Assembly: GCA_020284085.1 (NCBI GenBank)
Contig: JACEVL010000431.1
Location: forward strand, 263,501 to 327,500
DNA: 64,000 bases
Direction: 5' to 3'
From: Aporrectodea caliginosa
Taxonomy: Eukaryota > Annelida > Clitellata > Crassiclitellata > Lumbricidae
Below, piece after piece: positions 10,966 to 22,097 of the stretch; the first letter of the stretch is position 1; every line of letters starts with the position of its first letter. The notes beneath the pieces were generated by a model. The model was not told the DNA's origin, did not search any database, and was given only the letters and a program-made list of their open reading frames with translations. A program made the translations under genes and the position numbers.

Positions 10966-11020
10966 ATGAAAACTTCGGACTATCGAACCTTCGGATTATC
11001 GAACCTTCGGACTATCGATA
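10966..11020. repeat. 16-bp tandem repeat at Polinton break
   Basis: Three units of ACCTTCGG(A/T)(C/T)TATCGA (first imperfect) sit exactly where homology to the Polinton polymerase gene ends. Confidence 0.6.
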
Positions 11021-13206
11021 CGTAACCGTTTCGAATAGAAGTTATGCTTAGAAGGCAATTCGGTTTCGTTTAATCTGTCAACGTCATCAACGTAATCGTA
11101 TGGGTAAACTCCTTTTCTGAGTAGACCTAAAAGATCTAACTTCCTGCCTTTATAAAATATGCCTAAATTCTTACACTGAACTTTACGAAGGTTCTTCGAT
11201 TACGCGTCGAGACTCGAGGGCATGAATCTAAAACTGTCGATAAAGCGTTATTCACGCTTGACCGTTATCTCTTCTCCATCTTTATTTACAAACTTGTTGA
11301 CTACAACCTCTCTGCTAAACGATATATACTTTTCTTCGTTATTCGGAATGCAGTTAATTTTCTCACCATTCTCGCCTCGCAATTTCTTAATGAATAAATG
11401 ACTGTCGTATCCGGGTAGGTTATGAAACACAACCGGAAAAAAATTGGGTACTCTATACTTTAATTTACAACTGTAATGGGCCGCCCCTCTAAATTTTCCG
11501 CTTAAATGACAGTGATCTCTAACTCGATCTGTCCCCAAATCTCCTCCGCAGATATGACAGCTAGTAGCTTCATCAAAACAGTTCTTCTCAGTTATACCGA
11601 ATATCATTCGTTCAGGAAATTTAAACGCGTTATAATTATATTTGTTTAATATTTGCCGCTAGAGTATCTATGAATTTTTGAGCGACATCGTCATCGTCGT
11701 TTTACAGGAAATTGGGAATAAACGTGTCGTCGAAACATTTTATGTAATTGCAAAACGAGCTCAGATTGTGCTTCTGATATTGTTTGGTGTATGATACTGC
11801 TGGACTCGGTTGACACGAACCTATAGGTTTAATGAACGATTCGAAATCGGCGTAAACGATAAAGGGAACTCTTATGGATTTAAAATAATGTTTAAAACTT
11901 AGCATGGTTCCTGGTTCGGGAAGAACTATTCGTTGGGCGTTTTCCTGCGAACAGTACTCGATATGCTTAGTAAGCAATTCTATTCGTGTATAACCAGTTA
12001 AACATCTTCTTCAATAATGCATCGTATAATTATGGTTCTGTTCCGTTCGTGTCGTCATCAATCTGTTAAACTTCTTGATCTGGCAATAATGTTTCTTATC
12101 TCGTCGGAAATAAGCAATAGATCGACGACCGACGCATTAACGTCTTGCTGCTTCGACACGTAAATTGGGAATATTACTTCTTCGTAACCGAATACGTTAA
12201 TGCCGACATTATTATTTCTCTCAAATTTACTTAATATGTAGGCTGCAACGGGAATTCGATACCTTCCCAATTAAGTTTCCTCGATTGTTCTTTAAGATCT
12301 CCTGTGATTCTATGCGGGTTGTCTTCCGTTGGATTTAACGCTCTAGTAACGCACCACTTGAAACATTCGTCGTCGTCGTTTTTCAGGTTGATAATTGCCT
12401 TTTTACTAACAAGTTTTACGGGCAATGGAATGTAAGAACTACCTTTCAACGGTTTGTATATTACCGTATTGATATCTAATTTTACTACAGCTCTGAATTT
12501 CCAATTGCTTCCGCGCATTTGAAAACTAGCCATCGTGTCCATGAATGTATCTTTCGCTTTGTTGTATATTTCGTTCACGTCGGTAGAGTCTAAAATGACT
12601 TCCATCATCGATCGAAACGGAATATCATCGGAATCTACTTCTCTGGTTTTAATATTGTTTGGTAAATCCCTTAATAGCCGATGCAGTCTCTCGAATTTCG
12701 AACTTATTTTTATTGATTTTACTAAAAATACTTGAAACCTTTGACTTCAATGATTTCAATCTTTCATTCACGGGTTTCTTTTCTCGGGGAGTTACAAAAT
12801 TAATCAACCAATCTGCAAAAGACTTAATATTCGACCTTACCTTATTCTTCACTTCGGTCAAAACGTTACTAAAGAAGATTTCCATGTGTCAGACGGAGGC
12901 GTATACTTCCCAGGGATCAAGCGTTGGAACCTTAATGTCTGGAACCGCAGCGTCTAACAGATTGCTTTCGCGTTCAACCGCAACGCACGATACGAATGCT
13001 ACGATATCAGCTTTTCGCAGTCTCGAATAACCGACCATGCCTTTCTCTTTAGCGATATTTCGTAATTCTTTGAAAGTCTTCGATGAGTATTCCATTTTAT
13101 ATACGGATTTTATTTCTTTAAGTCGAGGTGAGATCATATTTTTCTCGCACGATGAGTAGTCCATTTTATGTATGGCATTTATTTCTCTAAGCCGAGGTGA
13201 GACCAT
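11020..13206 (-). pseudogene. Polinton (Maverick) DNA polymerase B, decayed copy
   Basis: Parallel to the 1210-residue polymerase at 42532-46164. Shared blocks include the N-terminal KELRNIAKEKGMVGYSRLRK (13010-13070), ECFKWCVTRALNP, FNVYADFESF-like VYADFESFIKPI (ExoI, near 11850), CHICGGDLGTDRVRDHCH with RGAAHYSCKL (zinc/HNH-like, 11470-11560), HNLPGYDSHLFIKKL (ExoII) and RKGVYPYDYVDDVDRLN (11060-11110). The polymerase motifs A-C are absent because the copy ends at 11020. Many frameshifts and stops interrupt it. Polinton polymerases copy the element genome by protein priming; this copy cannot. Confidence 0.88.
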
Positions 13207-13350
13207 ATTTTTCTCGCACGATGACTAGTCCATTTTATTTGTGGAATTTATTTCTTTAAGCCGAGGTGAGATCATTATTTTTCTCGCACGATGAGTAGTC
13301 CATTTTATGTATGAAATTTATTTCTTTAAGCCGAGGTGAGATCATATTTT
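13080..13350 (-). repeat. 70-bp minisatellite from the 5' end of the polymerase ORF
   Basis: Four tandem units of about 70 bp, each with CGATGAGTAGTCCATTTTAT, TTATTTCTTTAAGCCGAGG and GAGATCATATTTTTCTCGCA. Two units remain in the open frame and translate as repeated (M)(V/I)SPRLKEI...KM(D/E)YSS. The equivalent region of the intact copy (46090-46195) has about one and a half degenerate units. The array therefore grew in this copy. Confidence 0.85.
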
Positions 13351-13367
13351 CATGCTTTTTAACCGAG

Positions 13368-13375
13368 CTTATATA
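13368..13375 (-). promoter_or_regulatory. TATA box upstream of decayed Polinton polymerase
   Basis: On the minus strand this reads TATATAAG. The same octamer in the same context (GAGCTTATATAGACC on the plus strand) sits 46 bp upstream of the start codon of the intact polymerase gene. This supports a conserved core promoter. Confidence 0.55.
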
Positions 13376-13404
13376 GACCACCGATAGAGACCTACGATAT
13401 TGCC

Positions 13405-13510
13405 CCAGCCATCACGCGATGACTCATCGATAGTATGGGGATTTCCTCGGCGATTACGCGATGAGTCATCGGAGCGCGTGATCTTGTCGATACTACGGGG
13501 ATTTCCATCA
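13405..13510 (-). promoter_or_regulatory. TGACTCA (AP-1-like) repeats upstream of polymerase
   Basis: TGACTCA at 13420-13426 and TGAGTCA at 13462-13468 lie in repeats of about 50 bp (ATTACGCGATGACTCATCGA-like, then GGGGATTTCC). Related repeats with TGACTCA occur at 46262, 46339 and 46387, and at 31049. TGASTCA is the classical bZIP AP-1 site. A role in element transcription is inference. Confidence 0.4.
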
Positions 13511-13641
13511 GTTTCACGATGAGGAGGTGGCGGCGTGGGACATGGCGCGAAATTATTGGTCACGTGATGTTGCAAGAACGTGGTTATTCACGTGGTTATT
13601 GCGTGAACGTGGTTATTAACGTGGTTGTTCAAGACGCCGTA

Positions 13642-14200
13642 CTAAACAACTACTATAGTTTCGGTCGTCCTTTCGAGGGAGTGTAAAATTTTGAGTTCGA
13701 GTTCGAAAGAAATAGTGGTCTTGTCTGGTGGCGGAAAAACAATCTGCGCTGTAGATGAACTTGTTGCTGTTGTTTTTATTGATGTTGGTATGAAGTTATA
13801 GTTGTCAAGATTAACCAAAGCCATCAAATATCACCATAAAGTGTTTTCACGATCTCGGTACTGCGGTGGTCAGAAGGGTGTAGTACAATCGGTGGTTCCT
13901 TAGGAGTCTGTAACGCTAAAGTTTTCTTTAGGCAGGGTCAGGTCTCGGATCTCTTTGAGAATTTCTTCGAGACGTCCATATTGTCTCACTATACCTTGGG
14001 CAAGGAAATTTTGGTTCAAATGAAGCTTTAACGCTTTGTGGATGACCCCGAACGCAAAAGCTCCTAAAGAATTACCAAAATCTCGTAGTCGATACCAGTC
14101 CTCCCCGCCGTTCTAAAGGCCACGAGGAGCTGCAGCCTCTCTACAAGAACGTTTGGGTCGTTGAAATACGGCACCGCTGTACCTTAGCTAGAAATCAGGT
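13642..14200 (-). pseudogene. Second Polinton ORF, decayed (uncharacterised)
   Basis: On the minus strand the frames give VPYFNDPNVLVERLQLLVA, RTAGRTGIDYEI and, further on, AFGVIHKALKLHLNQNFLAQ and VRQYGRLEEILKEIRDLTLP. They end with a 61-residue open frame MMALVNLDNYNFIP... at 13642-13827. The YFNDPNxLVxRLxLLxA block followed by an AG.TG..xEI motif matches a small conserved protein of unknown function commonly found in Polintons. It lies divergent from, and just upstream of, the polymerase promoter. Confidence 0.5.
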
Positions 14201-14261
14201 TCAATTTTTTGCTTTTTTGTCAGATTGTTTTTCTCAATAAACGAATATATATATATATATA

Positions 14262-15012
14262 CTAGCAGTTTTTACCCGGCGTTCGCCCGGGTTTTCCTCA
14301 GCGCCCGTGTATTTGAATTTAACGACATCTTCGTCAGCGCCCGTGAATTTGAATTTAACGATGTGCACATTTTTCGTGTATCCCTCTGGCGAATTTACGC
14401 GCTAGCTTGAAATTGTTTAATTGTAACTCTACGCGATATATACTCCTGCATTGAAACAGACTATGACCACATCGAAACTTAAAATGTCCAAATATCTGAA
14501 TTTAAAGTAAATTTTGAGTTGAAATAAAGTTGGGTTGAGATCTATAGAAATTCAAATGAAAACGTTCGTTAAAAATTTCGTATCCCTAAAGTTTTGCATT
14601 GGCGAATTTTTAAGTCCGATGACCTATAAATTCAGCCGTGGGCGTGACCACTTCTGATTTGAAATCAACGGTCATCGTGATTGGTTGCGAATCAGAGCGT
14701 TGACCTAAATCCTCCGCGTGACGTAAGATTGCATATTAATTTAAGCTTTCGTGACGTGAACAAATGGCCATACTATGGGCGGTATTAAGATAGCCTCGTT
14801 TAAAAAGTTGTAGCCTAAATGTAAAATGTCCATATATCGGCGTTTAAATAAAATTGCGAGCTGAAAATAGTCGCGTTGACCATGCCGTGGCGTAATAATG
14901 TTTTGAAAATTTTTTCAAATCGCTAAAGCGTTCCGTTTCGGAGCCTTTAGCCAGACGGACAAACATACGGAAGGACAGAAAAAAGAGACTTTGATTTATA
15001 TATATAGATATA
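14262..15012 (+). repeat. Interspersed repeat bounded by TATATA, unassigned
   Basis: Starts ACTAGCAGTTTTTACCCGGC right after a (TA)n run. It ends GACGGACAAACATACGGA...TTTATATATATAGAT. This layout (ACTAGC head, GACGGACA near the end, TATATAGAT terminus) is seen in a widespread class of invertebrate repeats. A 38-bp piece (CAGCGCCCGTG.ATTTGAATTT) is repeated in tandem at 14300-14365. No coding capacity is seen. Confidence 0.5.
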
Positions 15013-15690
15013 GAGCAAACAATTAAACTTCACTAAGAATTTGGTAATTTTGTCAGAGGAGCTGACTTTCTCACTTCTCAACAATAATGATAGTTTCTAA
15101 TTTGTGTGACGAGTTTACATGGGACTCCCAGTAGGTTGCAGCACCGATCCGGCATGATTTATTTGCCCCCCCCGGATACTCTACACCGGTTTATTCCATC
15201 CGGGGGATATGCTTTAGGGGGATAGAATATCACGGGACACCGGCATGGACAGATTAGGCTGCATAAACTAATAAGTAAACTGAAATTAAACTAAATAACA
15301 AGTTAATATTATTGAGCCAATGAACACGTATTATTTTATTTGCATAGTATCATGCTGGCTCGGTGCTGCAGCCTACAGGCCCAACATTAATTTAAGTGTA
15401 GGCCTACTTATTTGTGTCAGCTTCTGCAGAGTGATAAGCAGAAGTGCAGGCACACATGATACAAGCTAACAAATATATTAATATAATATTATAAATAAAT
15501 AATAAATATAATACATGTAATATATATATATGTATATTGTGAATAAATGTATATACTATATATATTAAATCTTTAGATACAATACAACACAATATAATAT
15601 GTATAGGCTGTTTACTGCTTGTTCCGATGTGAGATGTCCGGTTTAGATTTGCTATCAAGGCACGGTATGATTTTCCTTGAATTGTAAATG
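15013..15690. other. Spacer with imperfect palindrome and AT-rich tract
   Basis: 15160-15210 holds CCCCCCCCGGATACTC and CCATCCGGGGGATAT, a possible hairpin. 15470-15600 is AT-rich. No gene is seen. Confidence 0.35.
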
Positions 15691-15835
15691 GTTTCTTTGA
15701 ATAGTGGGCTAATTAGCTCGTCTGGAACTCCATTGTACCATGCGTACAAATTATTCTTTACTTTTCTACGTTGTGCCTAATATCGTTGTTTATAGGTTTA
15801 CAAAGGTTGGCAATAAACCACTGATTGATTGACTT
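15691..15835 (+). repeat. 3' end of a CR1-like LINE
   Basis: The short segment ends CAATAAACCACTGATTGATTGAC. That is a polyadenylation signal followed by a (GATT)n tail, like the 3' ends at 7570-7600 and 48000-48055. No coding part remains. Confidence 0.45.
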
Positions 15836-15885
15836 GTATTTGGAACCATGACTGAAAACGAGAGGAATACTGTCAACCAATCAAT

Positions 15886-16081
15886 AGAGTAGCGATTCAG
15901 TTGAAGCAAACAATCAGTTAACAATCAATTAGTTAGCTAGTTTGTTTTTCATAATCAACAATTGCACAACTAAAAAGCCTTAAAAGAGTAGCGATTCAGT
16001 TGAAGCAAACAATCAGTTAACAATCAATTAGTTAGCTAGTTTGTTTTTCATAATCAACAATTGCACAACTAAAAAGCCTTG
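15886..16081. repeat. Tandem duplication, two near-identical 99-bp units
   Basis: Units start at 15886 and 15985 with AGAGTAGCGATTCAGTTGAA and run to AAAAAGCCTT. No differences are seen across the shared length, so the duplication is recent. It lies 130 bp downstream of the protease exon, in the presumed intron or flank. Confidence 0.9.
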
Positions 16082-16215
16082 AGAAGTGTTTGGCTGTTAT
16101 TAATTTGTAGCGTAGATGGGAAACACTGATTCGCAGTTTTTTGCGATGTATAAGTGCAAAGTGATATCTCATGATTGTGTCGGCGAAAAAACGTTGATAG
16201 AAATAGCTAACTTAC

Positions 16216-16494
16216 GTGAAGTAATAGCCTTAATCCACTTTTCGAAAGAAGCAACCTTAGTGTAAATGGCGCCAAAGTCGCACATTTTTGACCCCAGCGA
16301 AAGTACTCCTCGCAAATACCACTTCCGGTCGTATTCTTGACATGCCAGCGGTCCACCCGAGTCGCCGTCGCAAACGTCTTTGTTGTGATCCCACCCTGTG
16401 GTGCAAATAATGCGACCAATGGGAGAAAAACAATAACGTTCATTTGTCACCGTCATCGATAGCTGCATTAGTCTATCCGAAATTGCGCTATTAC
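16216..16494 (-). CDS. Trypsin-like serine protease, C-terminal exon
   Basis: The exon is bounded on the minus strand by an acceptor (TTTTTTATAG, then GTAATAGC) and a donor (ACTTCAC, then GTAAGT). The translation contains NERYC, ICTTGWDHNKDVCDGDSGGP with the catalytic Ser in GDSGGP, WYLRGVLSLG, and the C-terminal helix YTKVASFEKWIKAI. These are hallmarks of the chymotrypsin fold (S1 family), a secreted or extracellular protease. The Asp six residues before the catalytic Ser (D of DVCDGDSGG) suggests trypsin-like specificity, though this is inference. His and Asp exons should lie at higher coordinates, but I could not identify them at 16530-16835. The exon shows no stop or frameshift. Confidence 0.8.
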
Positions 16495-16529
16495 CTATAA
16501 AAAACAATTCAAACAAATTAGTCAAAAAC

Positions 16530-16849
16530 CACTAAATATATACCATTAGTTCCATCGCAATATTTCTTATTCTGCGTCGGATTGCGCAACTAGGATAGTC
16601 GTTCAATGCATTATATCCACACGTTAATGCTTTTGTCTGGAACATTTTGAGGCAATGAAACGAGGGTACCCGAGAGTTTGAAAGAGTTCGAAGGGAATCT
16701 CGCTTGCAGCGAAACAAACTGTTTGAGACATTGCAAAATAGAGAGAAAAATAGAAAAGAATAACATTCAACCGATAGATATTCGCTAGATATTGGAGAAC
16801 AAGAATACACTCCATTCGTGCATGGTTTCGCCATTTAAAAAACTTGAAA
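16530..16849 (-). other. Open but unassigned sequence upstream of protease exon
   Basis: Minus-strand frames are open for 60-100 codons but show no protease His or Asp motif. It is probably intron. Confidence 0.25.
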
Positions 16850-17200
16850 AATTAATGGCAAAAAGGGACCAAAAGTTGATGATATTCTGGAACTTGTTCA
16901 GGATGGGCGAGTGATAACGTCAATTGTAACCCGACTTATGACTGAACTGAATTCTACCGTGGAATCAATGTTTCAGAAATTCGCCGAGAGCTTCACAATA
17001 AGCATGCAGCAAACCATTGAGAAACTTACTGCGGAATTAGTCACCAATGCAACCACAAATCTGCAGCAAAAGCTATCTCACATGGAAAACGAGAATAAAT
17101 CCTTGTCCCGTCGCATAAATTAATGACCTTGAGAATTCATCCAGGATAGACAACCTTATAAGTCACGAATTTCCTGAACTTCCAGGACTTACATGCAGAT
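16850..17200 (+). pseudogene. LINE ORF1-like coiled-coil remnant
   Basis: The translation DILELVQDGRVITSIVTRLM, a heptad-like run (MQQTIEKLTAELV, LQQKLSHMENENKSLSRRIN) and, after a one-base frameshift at 17120, NDLENSSRIDNLISHEFPEL. The last block is the 'LE.(Y/S)SR.DNLI.HG.PE' signature of LINE ORF1 RNA-binding proteins that follow a coiled coil. It is truncated downstream. Confidence 0.6.
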
Positions 17201-17482
17201 GTTACATACAGATGTTTATTGCGTCCGAAAACTAATAGCAGTGCAAATCGCGACAGAACAATCACTGCACAACAGAAACCCAGATAAAAGCTAAAACCTT
17301 ATACCACCCTGGTCCCTAGTACCTCGTTCACATTTCGGTCAACGTTCAAGTGTCACACAGATCTAGACAAGTAATGCTGTTGACAGGCGGCTGAGTCCAA
17401 ACAATTATAGTAATATGCATTAGACATTATCCATTGGTCAAATGATTAGTATGTTCATAAAGCACATAAGTGAGATCCGTGG
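17201..17482. other. Spacer, no feature
   Basis: No coding or repeat signal is recognised. Confidence 0.35.
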
Positions 17483-17640
17483 CCGGACACAATGTCCCCA
17501 GACAAAATGTCCCGGACATAATGTCCCGGACAAAAAGTCCCTGGACAAAAAATCCCCGGACAAAATGTCCCAGGACAAAATGTCTCAGAACAAAATGTCC
17601 CCGGACAAAATGTCCCCGGACAAAATGTCCCCAGAAAAAA
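17483..17640. repeat. 15-bp minisatellite of palindromic units
   Basis: About ten units of CCGGACAAAATGTCC, with variants. Each unit is itself an inverted repeat (GGACA-AAA-TGTCC) able to form a 5-bp stem. The open frames it creates (PDKMS repeats) are artefacts. Confidence 0.9.
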
Positions 17641-17649
17641 TTCTCTAGT

Positions 17650-18179
17650 AAAGAACAGAAAAATTTATGTTGTTTTAAAAGTCACACTGTAGTATAAAAA
17701 AAGGAAGTAAGCATAGCCTTTATTACTCCATTAGCAAACGGACAATGGGACATCGAAATAGGATAATTATGTAAAATCACACATAGATTCATAGAAGTGG
17801 TATACGTGTAGTTTAGCGTCGTAAATTATTTTCTGACTTTAAGTGAAACAAATAGCGCCGTAAATTATTTCAAATAACGTGCCACTGCCCAATTAATTCA
17901 TTAGTATAGTTAGAATTGGTTAAACAGAAGGAAATCGATTGAAAAATTATTTTAAATATTCAATATTTCTCATAACAAAATGGCCGCTCGAAACTTTAAT
18001 CGAACGACACCCCCATTCCGGAAGTCCGCGTGCGTCAACTTTTGTCAAGTCGTCAATAATATTCATATTCAAAGTCGACACTTGGCGCATGACGAGTTCC
18101 AAATCGTTTCCCTGCAGTATATAAACATTTATTAAAAACGAAACGCCTGAATAATGCAGCTATTCAAAATATCAATCAT
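17650..18179. other. Spacer, no feature
   Basis: AT-rich sequence with no coding or repeat structure that I recognise. Confidence 0.35.
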
Positions 18180-18670
18180 TAAGCCCTTTCACGCTGCATC
18201 TCCGCCATAACCCTTGAAATTCCTCAAATTCCTTTGCACTGGATAGCAAGAAAAGCTGCAATTTGGCCCTTCATCTAAAAAACTGACCTCTGCATTTCTG
18301 AATTCCCTTTCTTGGGAGGGTCTGTTAGGCACTCCTAAGGATATCCAAAATGACAATCAATGATATCTTGCAATCACTCTTCAATCAGTGGTAGCCTTTC
18401 AGTTCTATCATCATTGTAATGCTAAGAAATTGCAGTGAGGAAATGCTGAAATTTTACCCTTGACATGAAATACTTATACCCTAAGTATGTGAAAGCCCTA
18501 TTGAGAGTTGTTAGGGCTATCAAAAGCGCCAATCACTCATCTCTAATAATCACTCTTCTCTCGGTGGTAACCTTTAAACTTACCATCATTGCGAAGGCGT
18601 AATGCATTGTACAAATTGCAAGAAGGAATGCTGTAACTTGTTCCATCAAATAAAATACTTATCGTCTCAC
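18180..18670. repeat. Degenerate tandem repeat, period about 200 bp
   Basis: Two and a half diverged units share TTTGGCCCTT/TTTTACCCTT, a GAG(G/A)GT(C/T)(T/-)GTTAG block, AATCACTCTTC...C(A/G)GTGGTA(G/A)CCTTT and ATCATCATTG.AA. No coding capacity is seen. Confidence 0.5.
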
Positions 18671-18671
18671 G

Positions 18672-18865
18672 TTCCAGTTCTGTTGCCAGTTTTTTCGCGT
18701 TCGCGTTCCACAGCCAGTTTATCGCGTTCCCGCTCTGAGAATCTCTCTTCCTTTGCTAACTCATCTTGTCTCAATTTCTCCGCTTTACATTCTTCTTGTT
18801 TTACTCGAACAAACTCCCTCAGGACCGTTCCCTCATATCCCATTTATGTGGCAATTTTAATCCAT
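18672..18865 (-). pseudogene. Charged coiled-coil gag-like remnant
   Basis: The minus strand reads FQKWIKIAT, stop, YEGTVLREFVRVKQEE, LRQDELAKEERFSERERDKL and AVERERKKLATELERE. The layout (short N-terminal block, then Glu/Arg/Lys-rich helix) is like the gag start of the Gypsy-like element at 38747-41458. No LTR could be paired, so assignment is tentative. Confidence 0.4.
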
Positions 18866-20399
18866 TTTTGGAATTTAGCTGTCATTGTGCCGATTATTAA
18901 CTATAGGCAAAACGCGCTATAATAATTTGATAAGCACTTATATAAATTTCCGACTTCGACCTGACCTATTTTACACCAATGAGCGTCAGTCTTACACGTA
19001 CTACTTTTAACCTGACCTTACAATAACCAAAAGCGTCGGCGTTTCAATTTGCAGCTACGTCACGCATACAAATTAATATGCTAATCGGTCTGACTACAAC
19101 CGCTCCAAAACTATTAAGTTCTACAACTAACTCTACCGTAAATCTAACTACACCGATTTTCGGGTTGGTCCCCCTATCTAACTATGCTAAATTAATTGTT
19201 CTTATCCCGACGATGCACCCAGATTTTTAACGGTCTCCTTAATTATAGTTGTTAGGCTATAATAGGGTATGTCCTGATAATGGACACGCGTTACCTTTAA
19301 TGTTTCTTTTAATCGTGATTGGTTAAATGTGTCTCATGTTATCCAGTTCAACCAATAAAATTCAATTCAACTCTGTTCGTTTTTTAATATTAATTATCTT
19401 TAAAATGAATAATTATGTCAATTATATAATATGGTCTCGTTTAATCTAGTCTAGGGGTAATCTAATGAGATTGTTTAATATTGTAACTTAACCTTTCTTA
19501 GACCAGCGCAGTCTACCTAGGTCCTAGCCTTATGGGGAATTTAAAATACCTCCCACGTAGATATTTGAAGCAACTTCTGTGCAGCTCCAAATGTCTTCAC
19601 CTCGGATACGAATAGAGTTTTCACTGTTGGACGACAACCATGGAGTCCATTGAACAGGTGAGTGAATCATTTCTCTCTGTCGTGAATTTCACGTAGTACC
19701 ACATCTTCTCAGGAAAGCATAAGAGTTATGAAGAATAAAGACGATTCTTTCTTGCTTCAATGTTAACTTCACTACCTAAGACTATCCAATCCTTCAGTTC
19801 GAATAAGCTCAAACGACGAACTTAAGCAACGCTCGTAAAATTGAATTCCTGTGTGTATCGAGACGACGTTTGACTTCGTTCGTTTTAGAGATTCCTTTGG
19901 CAGAACCTATTGCTACCGCACTGTTCCTACACTCCTCGAGTATAGTTCAAGTCGTGATCGTATCGACTTACGACTATTAAAACTTCACAACGCTCTATTA
20001 CTTTAAGATTGCAACTAGAAGCGTTTCACAACGACCATTCCTCTTCAGAAACGGATGAAGAAGGCCGCGACGATTCTTTGCTACCTCACCTGTCGCTTCA
20101 GTAGGCCTACGCATGCGCGGTTAAGGTCTGTTAGGCAACCGTGACTCCTTTTGAATTCAACCAATGGCACGGTCCCAACGCAGTAGTGTATCCATGACGT
20201 TCAAATAATTAAACCCATTTATTAAATTAAAACCCTGAACTGCACTGCACCAGCCAATCCACACTAGTCAGTTAATTAATGCCTAATAAAACAAATGCTA
20301 CAGTATTATTGGTAGGCTATCTGTATAATCTTCTATAATATCTAAATAGGCCTATGCATATCATAGATGGGAATGTTTGTATTAATGCAAAGGGAATCG
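18866..20399. other. Long spacer, no gene recognised
   Basis: No motif-bearing ORF is seen. Sequence 19560-20110 has TTACTTCACG/AACGACG-rich composition unlike its neighbours and could be an unrecognised LTR or UTR. I see no paired copy. Confidence 0.3.
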
Positions 20400-20836
20400 T
20401 TACACCGGGCTCGTTACTCAGTTTGACACCACTCTGGTGATTGATCACAACAAGGCGAGGAGAGCTCAGGAAAGAGTCATGAAGGAACTTGACGCAAAGT
20501 TTGAAGACGAAATTCAGCAGAATGGCATAAGTTTTATTTTCTTTGATGGGCGTCGTGATGAAACGAAGGTCATGTTAAACGCAGAACGGCAAAATGTATC
20601 CAGGTTTGGTTAAAGAAGAGCATATTACAGTTTGCATGGAACCAGTAAATAAATAGATATCTGTGGCATATTCTTTTCCAGCTACAAATGATCAAAGAAC
20701 AGAGTGAAGAGGTGAAGACGATTGTCATGCCTACAGTGAAGAGGTCTGCTTGGTATAGTGTTAGTGAGTGTGTGCTGCAAGCAATGTTGTGCAGTGACGA
20801 GGAACAGGAGAGAAGAGATGCAGTGGAGAAGATACT
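20400..20836 (+). pseudogene. hAT-like lineage II gene F, 5' part
   Basis: Blocks are VIDHNKARRAQERVMKELDA, NGISFIFFDGRRDETKVM and KEEHITVCMEPVN, with a likely intron remnant or gap at 20660-20690. Then come TVKRSAWYSV-ECVLQAMLCS and DEEQERRDAVEKIL up to the insertion point of the TIR element. Joined to 22952 the frame continues KIPKIRGDGD. Stops and frameshifts make it a pseudogene. The same protein type is encoded by gene E (3600-8395). Confidence 0.55.
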
Positions 20837-21049
20837 CAGTGGCGCATTTAGCTATAGGCGCGGGGGCGGTTCGCCCCCCGCGCCCCGCTTGGTTGTATGA
20901 TGGCGCCCCTCAAGACCAAACCCGTCATGTTGGACAAAAGGGGCGAAAAAATTAAATTTTTGAAGACATTTTATCATCTGCGCCCTTACTTTAAATGACG
21001 CCTAATCGTACTAAGCACGGCGAATGTCACTCGATGTACTGTTTCCAAT

Positions 21050-21195
21050 CTGAGATGAACTGACCCCTGCAGCTGGAGAGGTCAGTTCTCTCCCAGTGCC
21101 TCTGAAAGCCCACAAACCGCCTCTGAATAGTCTATGCTGCGAGAGGCGCTCTACAAATTCTTAGATACGATACGATACGAGATACGATTATATAT
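21050..21195 (+). repeat. LINE 3' tail (second L2-like subfamily)
   Basis: GCCTCTGAATAGTCTATGCTG and then GCGAGAGGCGCTCTACAAAT and a (GATAC)n tail. The same layout, without the tail repeat, ends the LINE fragments at 55980-56040 and 61450-61520. Confidence 0.5.
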
Positions 21196-21262
21196 TTATG
21201 CTATATACATGTATGTATGTATGTATGTATATATATATATAAATATATATACATACATAAAT
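21196..21262. repeat. (ATGT)n/(AT)n microsatellite
   Basis: Short simple repeat following the LINE tail. Confidence 0.8.
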
Positions 21263-22097
21263 GATCACCGCTATCCTCAGTAGTCACGTTTCTTCTCTCT
21301 ACCCGACAACTTTACCCTTTTCCTCTGTCTCTCTGTCTGTCGTTCAGTTTGATATATTATGCATATCACATGAAACATCCTCCGCATTTGGAATTCGACG
21401 AAAGCCATCATTTCCATACGGTCAGATTTCCAGTGTGCCTGAAGCCCCCATGGCGCTAGGTAGGCGCCCTTTTGACCTTTGTCCAATGCCTGCACGACCG
21501 GCATATAATAAATTATTATAGGGCAAGTTTAGCAATGGCGCGGACGACGCTGAGTCATGAAGTCGTGGAATATCTGTAAGTTGTCTATTTCAAATTGCCT
21601 TTATAACAAAAATGAAGCGACATAAACTACGTGGAACTCAGTTTTTTGGGAAATTGCGAGCGAACCGAGCAGTAGCTACAGCAGCAAGTTCTATAGAGTT
21701 CAGGACAGCTATTTTTGAGGGACACTGATTCCTCAGCAGTTTCAGATGAACAGATCATTGAATCCAGCAGGCCACAGCAGTTTGATCAGCAAGAATGAAG
21801 TAGCTGCTTCCATTAATTTTGTCGAAGTTCGCAAATCCTTTGCAGCTATCAAGGATAGAACAGTTCGGAGTCTGGTAAGACCGACATATTCATATAATCG
21901 ATTAACGTTCAACACACAGGCCTAATGTTTAACATTGTGTTTCGTTAAAATTCGAAATTTCTATTGGCTTCTCTGTCGCTTTTGCCATTACTTGCCCTGG
22001 GCCTCTGGGCGCCAAAGTATCTAGCTGCGCCACTGACTGATCAAATCACTTGCATTGGAACAGTCACAGACAAGTGATAATAACTTCCTAATCGAGT

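Noticed and set aside
13080..13350. Possible CRISPR-like array
   Set aside because: Four directly abutting 70-bp units without unique spacers, in a eukaryotic transposon; a minisatellite.
17442..17697. Repeat protein (PDKMS)n
   Set aside because: Arises from the 15-bp minisatellite; both plus-strand frames are open, as expected for a repeat.
20837..22035. Alternative shorter TIR element ending at TGCGCCACTG
   Set aside because: Flanks AAGATACT/ACTGATCA do not match and gene F does not rejoin, whereas ending at 22951 gives both.
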